Source: Glycomyces sp. YM15 (lineage in GTDB: Bacteria; Actinomycetota; Actinomycetes; Mycobacteriales; Micromonosporaceae). From it: 64,000 nt of DNA. Positions 58,275 through 64,000 of this stretch are shown piece after piece. Position numbers and translations under genes: made by a program. The stretch is from positions 62,001 through 126,000 of the forward strand of contig NZ_JAERMK010000017.1 in NCBI RefSeq assembly GCF_016918015.1, read 5' to 3'. The notes under the pieces are model-generated. The model had not been told where the DNA came from. It saw only the letters and a list, made by a program, of their open reading frames with translations, and searched no databases. How positions within the stretch are numbered: the first letter of the stretch is position 1; each line of letters opens with the position of its first letter.

Positions 58275-59285
58275 GTGGCCAGAGAGGGCAGGAACCCGAC
58301 GATCTCCGACGTCGCCGAACTGGCGGGCGTCTCGGTCCCCACGGTCTCCCGCGTGCTCACCGGGGCCGCGAGGGTGAGCCCTGCGAAGCGCGAGCTCGTC
58401 GAGGCCGCCATCGCGGAGCTCAACTTCCGGCCCAGCGCCGCCGCCCGGGTCCTGGTCTCCCGCAAGTCCCGGACCATCGCGGTGATCGCGGGCAACACCT
58501 CCCGCTACGGCTACGCGGAGACCATCCGCGGCATCGAGATCGCCGCCCGCGCCGAGGGCTACACGGTGATGATCACCGTCGTGGAGAGCGCCGACGAGGA
58601 GGAGGTCGACCGCGCCGTCTCGGCGACCCGGATGCAGACCCTCGCCGGGGTCGTGGTCCTCAAGTTCGACCCGCCCGGCGTTGCCGCGCTCCACAAGCTC
58701 GGCACCGACCTACCGGTGGTCGCCCTTTCCGGCACGCGCGAATCCGGTGTGCCCCAAGCGGTCCTGGACGAGGCCGCCGCAGCCGAGGAGCTCACGGAGT
58801 ACCTCCTCGGCCTCGGCCACCGCACCGTGCACCATGTCCGCGTCCCGCCCTCCCGCCGCGTCGACGGCCGCACCTCGGGTTGGAAGCGGGCCTTGACGAA
58901 GGCGGGCGCACCGGTCCCCGCCGTCCGCGACGCCACCTGGGAACCCAAGAGCGGCATAGCGGTCGGCGGTGAACTCGCCGCCGACCCCGAGGTCACGGCC
59001 GTCTTCTGCGGCAATGACGAGATAGCCATGGGCGTCATGCGCGGCATCACCGAAGCGGGCCGCCGCGTCCCCGAGGACATCTCGGTCGCCGGTTTCGACG
59101 ACCACCCGCTCGCCGAACTCTGGTCGCCGCCGCTCACGACGGTGAGGCAGGACTTCGCGAGCCTCGGCGTGCGGGGCTTCCAACTCCTGAAGCAGGCCAT
59201 CGACGACGCTGTCGTCCGCCGCTACTCCAGCGAACGGCCGACCCTGGTCCTGCGCGAGAGCACTGCCGCCCCGAGGGCCCGCTGA
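58275..59285 (+). CDS. LacI-family regulator of the alpha-galactosidase operon
   Basis: 336 residues from GTG 58275, chosen over GTG 58257 because AGAGGAGG lies just upstream. HTH: TISDVAELAGVSVPTVSRVL at about residues 9-28, then NFRPSAAARVLVSRKSRTIA as the hinge. The sensor domain includes VFCGNDEIAMGVMRGI and DISVAGFDDHPLAELWSPPL. As last gene of the GH36-ABC operon it probably binds the two operators at 52822-52858 and is released by galactose or a galactoside. Target assignment is from position. Confidence 0.88.
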   Translation: MAREGRNPTISDVAELAGVSVPTVSRVLTGAARVSPAKRELVEAAIAELNFRPSAAARVLVSRKSRTIAVIAGNTSRYGYAETIRGIEIAARAEGYTVMITVVESADEEEVDRAVSATRMQTLAGVVVLKFDPPGVAALHKLGTDLPVVALSGTRESGVPQAVLDEAAAAEELTEYLLGLGHRTVHHVRVPPSRRVDGRTSGWKRALTKAGAPVPAVRDATWEPKSGIAVGGELAADPEVTAVFCGNDEIAMGVMRGITEAGRRVPEDISVAGFDDHPLAELWSPPLTTVRQDFASLGVRGFQLLKQAIDDAVVRRYSSERPTLVLRESTAAPRAR

Positions 59286-59286
59286 C

Positions 59287-60117
59287 CTACTGCAACGCGA
59301 GCATCGCCGCCGCGACATCATCAGCGGCGGAGTCGGGCAGGGCGGTCGCGGCCTGTTCGAGCACGAGCAGTCGAGCGCCGGGGATCTCGCGTGCCAGCGC
59401 CTCGCCGTTGCCGACCGGGAAGAACCGGTCGCGGCGGCCGTGCACCACGAGCGTCGGCATACCGATTTCGGGCAGGCGCTCCCGCCAGCGCGGCCTGCAG
59501 TCGAGTTCGGCGAAGACCATGCCGAGATGGTTGGCCATCTGGACCGCCGGTTCCGTGCTCGAGGCGCGGTCGAAGATGCGCTCGGCTCTCACACGCGCCG
59601 CGTCGGGGTCGTCGCCGAGGATCTGCGCACCTTCGGCTGCGAAGCGGGACACGGCGGTCCGGTCGGACCAGTCGGGCATCGGGTGGGAGAAGAGCCGACC
59701 CATCGTCGCGCCATCGTGGTCGGGCAGGTCGGCGTCGACCGGTCCGGGCGCGACGGGCCGCGTCCCGACCAGGGTCAGTGCCGAGAAGGCCTCCGGGTGG
59801 TCGAGCGCGGCGACCTGAGCGACCATGCCGCCGACACCGATGCCCGCCAGGTGGGCGGGCCGGTCGTCGAGGTCTCGGGCGAGCATGGCGGCGTCGGCGG
59901 CGAGGTCACGCAGCGTGTACGCGGGAGCACCGGGGTCCTGGGTTGTCGACTCGCCGCAATCGCGCAGGTCGTAGCGCACGACATGGCGTCCGCCGTTCGC
60001 CAGTGAACGGCACAGCGAGTCGGGCCACGAGAGCATGGTCGTGCCGCCCGCGAGCAGCACGAGGGGTGCGGCCGGATCACCGAAGTGCTCGACCCCGAGC
60101 TTGACGTTCTCCGACAT
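59287..60117 (-). CDS. Alpha/beta-hydrolase-fold protein lacking the nucleophile and His
   Basis: 276 residues from ATG 60117 (Shine-Dalgarno AAGGAG). The fold is clear: PLVLLAGGTTMLSWPDSL, RYDLRDCGESTTQ, PTLVVHGRRDRFFPVGNGEAL. However the elbow reads AGIGVGGMVAQ, so the Ser expected at position 94 is Gly. The stretch that normally reads GMGHDLP is QAATALP, so the catalytic His is Thr258. Only the acid in GRRDRFFP remains. It therefore cannot use the standard hydrolase mechanism. It may be a binding protein, a regulator or an enzyme with a different chemistry. It is convergent with the LacI gene, with 1 nt between the stop codons, and has no operon partner. Confidence 0.88.
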   Translation of the reverse strand: MSENVKLGVEHFGDPAAPLVLLAGGTTMLSWPDSLCRSLANGGRHVVRYDLRDCGESTTQDPGAPAYTLRDLAADAAMLARDLDDRPAHLAGIGVGGMVAQVAALDHPEAFSALTLVGTRPVAPGPVDADLPDHDGATMGRLFSHPMPDWSDRTAVSRFAAEGAQILGDDPDAARVRAERIFDRASSTEPAVQMANHLGMVFAELDCRPRWRERLPEIGMPTLVVHGRRDRFFPVGNGEALAREIPGARLLVLEQAATALPDSAADDVAAAMLALQ

Positions 60118-60191
60118 GCGTTGCTCCTTCGCTTCCGGCAGCCTGGCGGCCGCACTCATGCAGACGAGATCCGGCGCCGAAACTCATCGGT

Positions 60192-60197
60192 TAGAGT
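60192..60197 (+). promoter_or_regulatory. -10 box (TAGAGT) of the second APH-like gene
   Basis: TAGAGT ends 7 nt before ATG 60205; leaderless arrangement, no Shine-Dalgarno. Confidence 0.5.
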
Positions 60198-60204
60198 CGC
60201 CCCC

Positions 60205-60942
60205 ATGGTCGATCCATGCCCAGACGCGGTTCCGCTTGAGGGCGGGCGCATGTCGGTCGGGATCGCCCGCGTAGGCGATACGGTCCGCCGCCCGCTCTCC
60301 GGCTCCTCGGACTTCATGGCCGCGCTGCTGCGGCTGCTCGAACGGCGGGGATTCGATGGCGCCCCGGAGTACCTGGGCAGGACTGACGGGGCTGACGTGC
60401 TCTCCTTCATCCCCGGCGAGGTCCCGACTCGGTTCGGCGTCTGGTCGGACGACCAGATCCAGGCCGCCGCGAGACTGCTGCGGCGGATGCACGACGCGAC
60501 TCGCGGCAGTGACCTCGCCGGGAGGTTCGATGTGGTCTGCCACCACGATCCCGGCCCGAACAACGCCGTCTTCCGAGACGGCGTCCCGGTCGCGTTCATC
60601 GACTTCGCCGAGGCCGCGCCCGGCGGCCGACTCGAAGACGTCGCCTATATGGCCTGGACGTGGTCGATCGCTTCCAAGCAGACCCTTCCGCTTGGGCGCC
60701 AAGCGGCACAGGTGCGCCTCATCGCTGACGCGTACGGCCTCGATGCGGCCGAGCGCCACGTCCTGGTCGACTGTGTCCTCGAACGTCAAGCCCGCAACGT
60801 CCGGTTCTGGGCCGAGTTCCAGGCCAAGCCCGCAAGCGCTCCGGCCACGCCCGCTCAACTCGCCGACCGCATCGCATGGAGCCGCCGCGAGCACGCGTTC
60901 GTCGCCGAGCATCGCGACGTGTTCGACCGGGTCTTGAGCTGA
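60205..60942 (+). CDS. Phosphotransferase family (APH-like) protein
   Basis: 245 residues from ATG 60205. The catalytic loop is VVCHHDPGPNNAVFRDG (H-x-D-x4-N), and the metal-binding Asp lies in PVAFIDFAEAAPGGRLEDVAY. The N-lobe is short (GDTVRRPLSGSSDFMAALLRLLERRGFDGAPEYLG; short: DTVRRPLSGSSDFMAALL) and lacks an obvious P-loop, which is common in this subgroup. A long helical C-terminus follows. It could phosphorylate an antibiotic or sugar; the substrate is unknown. It starts 87 nt from the divergent hydrolase-fold gene and is the last intact gene before the repeat-rich region. Confidence 0.82.
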   Translation: MVDPCPDAVPLEGGRMSVGIARVGDTVRRPLSGSSDFMAALLRLLERRGFDGAPEYLGRTDGADVLSFIPGEVPTRFGVWSDDQIQAAARLLRRMHDATRGSDLAGRFDVVCHHDPGPNNAVFRDGVPVAFIDFAEAAPGGRLEDVAYMAWTWSIASKQTLPLGRQAAQVRLIADAYGLDAAERHVLVDCVLERQARNVRFWAEFQAKPASAPATPAQLADRIAWSRREHAFVAEHRDVFDRVLS

Positions 60943-61109
60943 CCTCGCTGAATGCCTGTTCGCGCTTCGGCCGTTCGCAGAACGTGGCGAACCGGCGCAA
61001 GCGACCGATTCCGTTGTCCGGCCTCGACGCGACTTCACTTCAATTGCGCTACAAACGATCAGCGACGAAACAGGGGGAGTTCGCCCGAAGTCGGGCTTCC
61101 GGGCCAGGT
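60943..61109. other. Non-coding stretch
   Basis: No gene, hairpin or clear motif seen; it leads into the degenerate tandem repeats. Confidence 0.5.
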
Positions 61110-61450
61110 CGACTATGGACTGAGGTTCAGGCAGTCAGCGACGGGAGCGTGAGGTGGCGCCGTGGGCTTGGTGTCCGGGGCCGAGCGACGTTTCGATCTG
61201 GGTTCAATCTGGCGGCGAGGGAGTGGTGGGCGGTGGTCCGGGGGTGGGTCGCCGGGGTGGGGCCGGTGGTCGCTTCCGGTCGGGCCGGGTGGGGTTGGGA
61301 CCGGGTTGCGTGTCCGGGGCCGGGGTCGTCTCTGGAGCGAGGTGCAAACCGGCAGCGAGGGAAGGGTTAGCGTTGCTTCGGCGGTGTGTCGCCGAAGCGG
61401 GGCCGGTGGTCGCTTCCGGTTGGGGGCTGGGTGGGTCCGTCCCGATGCCG
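61110..61450. repeat. Degenerate tandem repeats, period about 140 bp
   Basis: GGGGCCGGTGGTCGCTTCCGGT occurs at about 61258 and again at about 61398. Upstream parts also recur: GTGTCCGGGGCC at 61171 and 61310, and a variable block around CTGG-N-GGTTCAA-N-GGC-GCGAGGGA near 61115, 61195 and 61330. Three copies can be followed, the first partial. The stretch is very G-rich on the + strand and has no plausible gene. Confidence 0.6.
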
Positions 61451-61904
61451 CAGCGGCGGGGCGGTCGGCGACAAGGGAGCTGGCAGTGGACGGGATCGGC
61501 GCGGATATGCTCGTGCTCGTGTGCATGGTCGTGGTCCTCATGCGCCTGTGTCGCCTCCTTCCCGCTGCTCTACTTGCTTCCCTCGCTGGCCCTGCTGGTC
61601 TTGCTGGTCTTGCTTCGGCTTCCGGTTCTGGCCCTTCGGCTTTCGCCTGGCCGCGCGCCGCTCCTGCCAGGGACGGGCGCTGGTGCCTGCCGTCCCTGAG
61701 GAAGTGGTGCGGCCGCCCGGTGGTTGCCGGTGGCGGGTTCGCCTCCCGAGGATCGCTTGCCGTTCCTCGGGGTCCGTCCTGTAGTCGCGCGGGCTTGGGG
61801 GCGCGGCGCTGCCGGGACGGGGTGGTGCTCGCCATGGACGTGCTTGCGGTGTCGCCGTACCGAGTCCTCTATTCGCTCGGTGTGGCCTCACCGCTGACGC
61901 TGGC
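61451..61904. other. Gene-free stretch
   Basis: Long open frames exist on both strands but their proteins are compositionally biased (Gly/Ala/Leu or Pro/Arg-rich) and lack family motifs. It contains simple TGCTGGT(C/T)TTGCT-like repeats around 61580-61620. No gene is supported. Confidence 0.5.
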
Positions 61905-62310
61905 GGGTCGTGCTCGGTTCGCGTATGCCGTCGGTACGGCATCGCCTGCTGGTTGGGGTGATCCCAACTAGGATCGTCCACCCAGTCACGGCCCGTCGGG
62001 GGCGCGGACAGCTGCGGGCGATGGCACGGGGGTGAGATCGGACGCCTCCAGTGGAGGAGCACCCTGGCTTGCGGGGTCGTCGCCTCGAAACAAGTCGGTT
62101 TGTCGGATCGGCCAGAGGCTTGTCGTAGTCTGCTTACACCTACCCCGACACCTGTACCAGTTTCCTGTCCCTGTACGTACCTCAATTGTCCCTCATACAG
62201 CCCCCGACTGTCATCACCCACAGGTGGAGAACCTCCTCATGTTCCCCACCCCGAATCCGACCAGAGCTCCTGCGCCCCAACCCGAAACAGACCCGCCACC
62301 CGACCAACCC
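61905..62310. repeat. Dispersed repeat, copy B
   Basis: The partner of the repeat at 7768-8145, same orientation. The core 62097-62222 is the best preserved. Copy B continues into a short open frame at 62239 with Shine-Dalgarno, which copy A has lost. Confidence 0.7.
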
Positions 62311-62376
62311 ACCCCACCCGTCCACCACCTCATCGCCGCCATCTTTGAGGCCGAATCCCACCTACTGTCGATTTGA
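62239..62376 (+). pseudogene. Truncated N-terminus of a repeat-borne gene
   Basis: 45 residues from ATG 62239 with GGAG upstream. After a Pro/Thr-rich start (FPTPNPTRAPAPQPETDPPP) comes a helix PPVHHLIAAIFEAESHLLSI, then a stop. The helix resembles the first helix of DUF222/HNH (13E12-type) multi-copy proteins of actinobacteria, but that is only a guess. The gene is cut off where the promoter of the next operon begins. Confidence 0.35.
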
Positions 62377-62411
62377 CTCCGCGCTGGCCGCATCAACCAG
62401 GCAGACGCTTC

Positions 62412-62427
62412 CTCAACCAACTGGTTG
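62412..62427. promoter_or_regulatory. ArsR-type operator 1 (TCAACCA-NN-TGGTTGA)
   Basis: A perfect 7+7 palindrome; its right arm overlaps the -35 TTGACA of the downstream promoter. Confidence 0.7.
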
Positions 62428-62452
62428 ACAATGACCCGTCAGAGGTCTAGCG
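62424..62452 (+). promoter_or_regulatory. Promoter of the ArsR/SRPBCC operon
   Basis: TTGACA (62424-62429), 17-bp spacer, TAGCGT (62447-62452). Perfect -35 and an acceptable -10, 32 nt before the GTG start. Confidence 0.7.
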
Positions 62453-62457
62453 TTGTA

Positions 62458-62473
62458 TTCAACCAATTAGTTG
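62458..62473. promoter_or_regulatory. ArsR-type operator 2 (TCAACCAATTAGTTGA)
   Basis: The same motif as operator 1 with one arm position changed, 46 bp downstream and at the expected transcription start. Confidence 0.65.
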
Positions 62474-62483
62474 AGGACGATCC

Positions 62484-62852
62484 GTGGGTGACAGTACGAA
62501 GCAGCTCGACCGGGCCTTCGCGGCGCTCGCCGACCCGACCCGACGCGACCTCGTCGCCCGGCTCTCCATCGCGGACGCGACCGTAGGCGAACTGGCCGAA
62601 CCCTACGACGTGAGCCTCCAGGCCATCTCCAAACACGTGAAGGTGCTCGAAGACGCCGGCCTGGTGACCCGCAGCAAGGACGCCCAGCGCCGACCCGTCC
62701 ACCTGAACCCGGAGGCTCTCGACCTCATGACCCAGTGGATCGAACGCTATCGGCGCGACGCCGAAGCACGCTACCGTCGCCTCGACGCCCTCCTGGCCCG
62801 CACGGCCCAGGACGACGAGGAACGGGGAACCGATAAGGAGCAGGCATCATGA
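62484..62852 (+). CDS. ArsR-family regulator (SRPBCC-linked type)
   Basis: 122 residues from GTG 62484. Winged helix: DRAFAALADPTRRDLVARLS, ATVGELAEPYDVSLQAISKHVKVLEDAGLV (short: SLQAISKHVKVLEDAGLV), wing RSKDAQRRPVHLNPEAL. It has no cysteine, so it does not sense metals through thiols. Such ArsR proteins are commonly paired with an SRPBCC (AHSA1) gene and are thought to sense an organic ligand or act as autorepressors. It overlaps the SRPBCC gene by ATGA and likely binds the two TCAACCA palindromes upstream. Confidence 0.9.
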   Translation: MGDSTKQLDRAFAALADPTRRDLVARLSIADATVGELAEPYDVSLQAISKHVKVLEDAGLVTRSKDAQRRPVHLNPEALDLMTQWIERYRRDAEARYRRLDALLARTAQDDEERGTDKEQAS

Positions 62853-63340
62853 CCAAGCACGAAACCGAGATCGTCGCAGATCCCAAAGTCCCGACGATCG
62901 AGATCACCCGCGAATTCGACGCGACGCCCGAACGCGTCTTCCACGCTCACATCGACCCCGATCTCTACGCCCAGTGGACCGGGCCCCGCTCGTCGAACAC
63001 GAAGATCACCCGCTGGGACGCCCGCACGGGCGGCGAATGGGCGTTCACCGGCGACAGCGGAGGTGAGACGTACGCCTTCTTCGGCAGCTTCCACGAGGTC
63101 CGCCCGAACGAGCGGATCGTCTGGACCTTCACCTATGAGGGCGAGCCCGACGGTGTCTTCCTCGAGACGCTGACCTTCGAGCCGATCGAAGGCGGCCGCA
63201 CGCGGCTACGAGTGCTGAGCGTGACTCAGGACTTCGAGACCCGCGACGGCATGCTCGCGAGCGGCATGGACATCGGAGTCAACGAGGGGTACGAGAAGCT
63301 CGACGAAATGCTCGCGGCACCGACCCAGGACGAGGCGTAG
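62849..63340 (+). CDS. SRPBCC (AHSA1-type) ligand-binding domain protein
   Basis: 163 residues. The START-like fold shows the usual opening IEITREFDATPERVFHAHIDPDLYAQWTGP (short: FDATPERVFHAHIDP), WDARTGGEWAFTG, RPNERIVWTFTYEGEPD and a long final helix GMLASGMDIGVNEGYEKLDE. It has a hydrophobic pocket for a small molecule; no enzymatic residues are assigned. It is translationally coupled to the ArsR gene and followed 3 nt later by a mycothiol-dependent isomerase-like gene. Confidence 0.9.
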   Translation: MTKHETEIVADPKVPTIEITREFDATPERVFHAHIDPDLYAQWTGPRSSNTKITRWDARTGGEWAFTGDSGGETYAFFGSFHEVRPNERIVWTFTYEGEPDGVFLETLTFEPIEGGRTRLRVLSVTQDFETRDGMLASGMDIGVNEGYEKLDEMLAAPTQDEA

Positions 63341-63343
63341 ACC

Positions 63344-63928
63344 GTGGCGCAGAACGGAACGCCCGTGCCCGACGACCCCAGCGGGCGGCACGCCCACGAC
63401 GCCGCCCGCTTCACCGCCCTGATCGAGTCGGCCAGACCCGAGGACTGGGTGCGCCCCAGTCCGGTAGCCGGATGGACGGCCCTGGACGTCGTGAAGCACT
63501 TGATCGAATGGCCGCGCGGCTTCCTCAAAGGGGCTGGGATCGAACTGGGGCCCTTGGACATCGACGCCGACCCGGCCGCCGCCTGGAAGCGACATGTCAC
63601 CGACGTCCAGGACATCATCGACAACCCCGCCGGGCGCGTCCTCAGGAACCCGAACACCGGCGACAAGCCCGTGGACGAGGCGATCGACCAGTTCTACACC
63701 GTCGACATCTGGATGCACTCCTGGGACTTCGCCAAGGCCCTGGGCCGCGAACCAGAGCTGGGACAGGAGCGCTGCCGCACCGCGCTGGCCGACCTGCAGC
63801 CGATCGAGCAGGCCCTGCGCGACAGCGGACACTACGGCCCTGCCGTGCCCGTCGCCGACGATGCCTCTCCGCAGGACAAGTTGGCGGCCTTCATCGGCCG
63901 CGACCCGGCCTGGAAGCCCGAGAGCTGA
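63344..63928 (+). CDS. TIGR03086-like / mycothiol-dependent maleylpyruvate isomerase family protein
   Basis: 194 residues from GTG 63344. A DinB-like four-helix bundle with the metal-binding His residues in VVKHLIEWPRGFLKG and IWMHSWDFAKALG, and the start FTALIESARPEDWVRPSPVAGWTALDVVKHL (short: RPSPVAGWTALDVVKHL), as in the mycothiol-dependent maleylpyruvate isomerase N-terminal domain. Such enzymes use mycothiol in place of glutathione to modify or detoxify electrophiles. It is the third gene of the ArsR-SRPBCC operon. The substrate is unknown. Confidence 0.82.
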   Translation: MAQNGTPVPDDPSGRHAHDAARFTALIESARPEDWVRPSPVAGWTALDVVKHLIEWPRGFLKGAGIELGPLDIDADPAAAWKRHVTDVQDIIDNPAGRVLRNPNTGDKPVDEAIDQFYTVDIWMHSWDFAKALGREPELGQERCRTALADLQPIEQALRDSGHYGPAVPVADDASPQDKLAAFIGRDPAWKPES

Positions 63929-63942
63929 AGGAGGAACGGCGA

Positions 63943-63973
63943 AGGCCGGGAACACCATCACTGTCCCCGGCCT
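63943..63973 (+). terminator. Terminator of the ArsR-SRPBCC-isomerase operon
   Basis: AGGCCGGG / CCCGGCCT stem extended inward by ACA/TGT with one mismatch, 14 nt after the stop. Confidence 0.7.
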
Positions 63974-64000
63974 CCACTGGTCGCTCGTGCTTGTGGCTAG

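Noticed and set aside
61162-61971. A 270-codon plus-strand frame with a membrane-like segment
   Set aside because: It spans degenerate tandem repeats, is strongly Gly/Arg/Ser-biased, has no Shine-Dalgarno and no family similarity.
1-64000. CRISPR arrays, tRNA/rRNA genes, intact insertion sequences
   Set aside because: No regularly spaced direct repeats, no cloverleaf with conserved TTCGANTC-type arm and no transposase domain were noticed by eye. A tRNA or IS scan would settle it.

Overview
The window is high-GC actinobacterial chromosome. Pointers are GC-rich third codon positions, many GTG/TTG starts, 4-bp ATGA/GTGA/TTGA overlaps, Tat lipoproteins, mycothiol-type arsenate reductases, and at least seven genes that look leaderless (a TANNNT-type -10 box 6-7 nt before the start codon). 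A soil saprophyte of the Glycomycetales/Micromonosporales/Streptomycetales type fits, but genus cannot be fixed by eye. No rRNA, tRNA, CRISPR array, prophage or intact transposase was seen.

Left part (1-16.9 kb). The tail of a sugar-binding lipoprotein gene is followed by a strong terminator, a frameshifted SDR relic, a LacI regulator and an orphan Imm51-type immunity gene. A TetR-controlled module follows (FAD monooxygenase, TetR, ARMT1/DUF89 protein, HSL-type hydrolase) with paired TGAACA-NN-TGTTCA operators. At 7.2-8.7 kb lies a decayed stretch holding one copy of a dispersed repeat and fused relics of an ABC ATPase and a VOC protein. Next come a secreted tripeptidyl-aminopeptidase-like enzyme, a MarR/GTP-cyclohydrolase-II pair with two identical operators, and an arsenic island (two ArsR regulators, a Cys-rich flavoprotein, a helical-domain ArsC, ACR3 efflux and a second ArsC).

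Middle part (16.9-43.6 kb). An LplABC-like sugar ABC operon precedes a compact biosynthetic cluster (methyltransferase, UbiA prenyltransferase, acyl-CoA dehydrogenase, type III polyketide synthase). After a large secreted subtilase comes an aldarate operon (KdgD, GudD and a TctCBA tripartite transporter) facing a LysR regulator. Hexuronate and deoxysugar genes follow: LacI with mannonate dehydratase, rhamnose isomerase with L-lactate dehydrogenase, and an alpha-glucosidase facing a ROK repressor.

Right part (43.6-64 kb). A GH26 mannanase, a ribokinase, a GH39-like enzyme with carbohydrate-binding modules and a GH36 alpha-galactosidase operon with its own ABC transporter and LacI suggest galactomannan or galactan use. 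Then come an alpha/beta-hydrolase-fold protein lacking two catalytic residues, an aminoglycoside-phosphotransferase-like gene, a gene-free 1.5-kb stretch with degenerate tandem repeats and the second copy of the dispersed repeat, and an ArsR/SRPBCC/mycothiol-dependent-isomerase operon.
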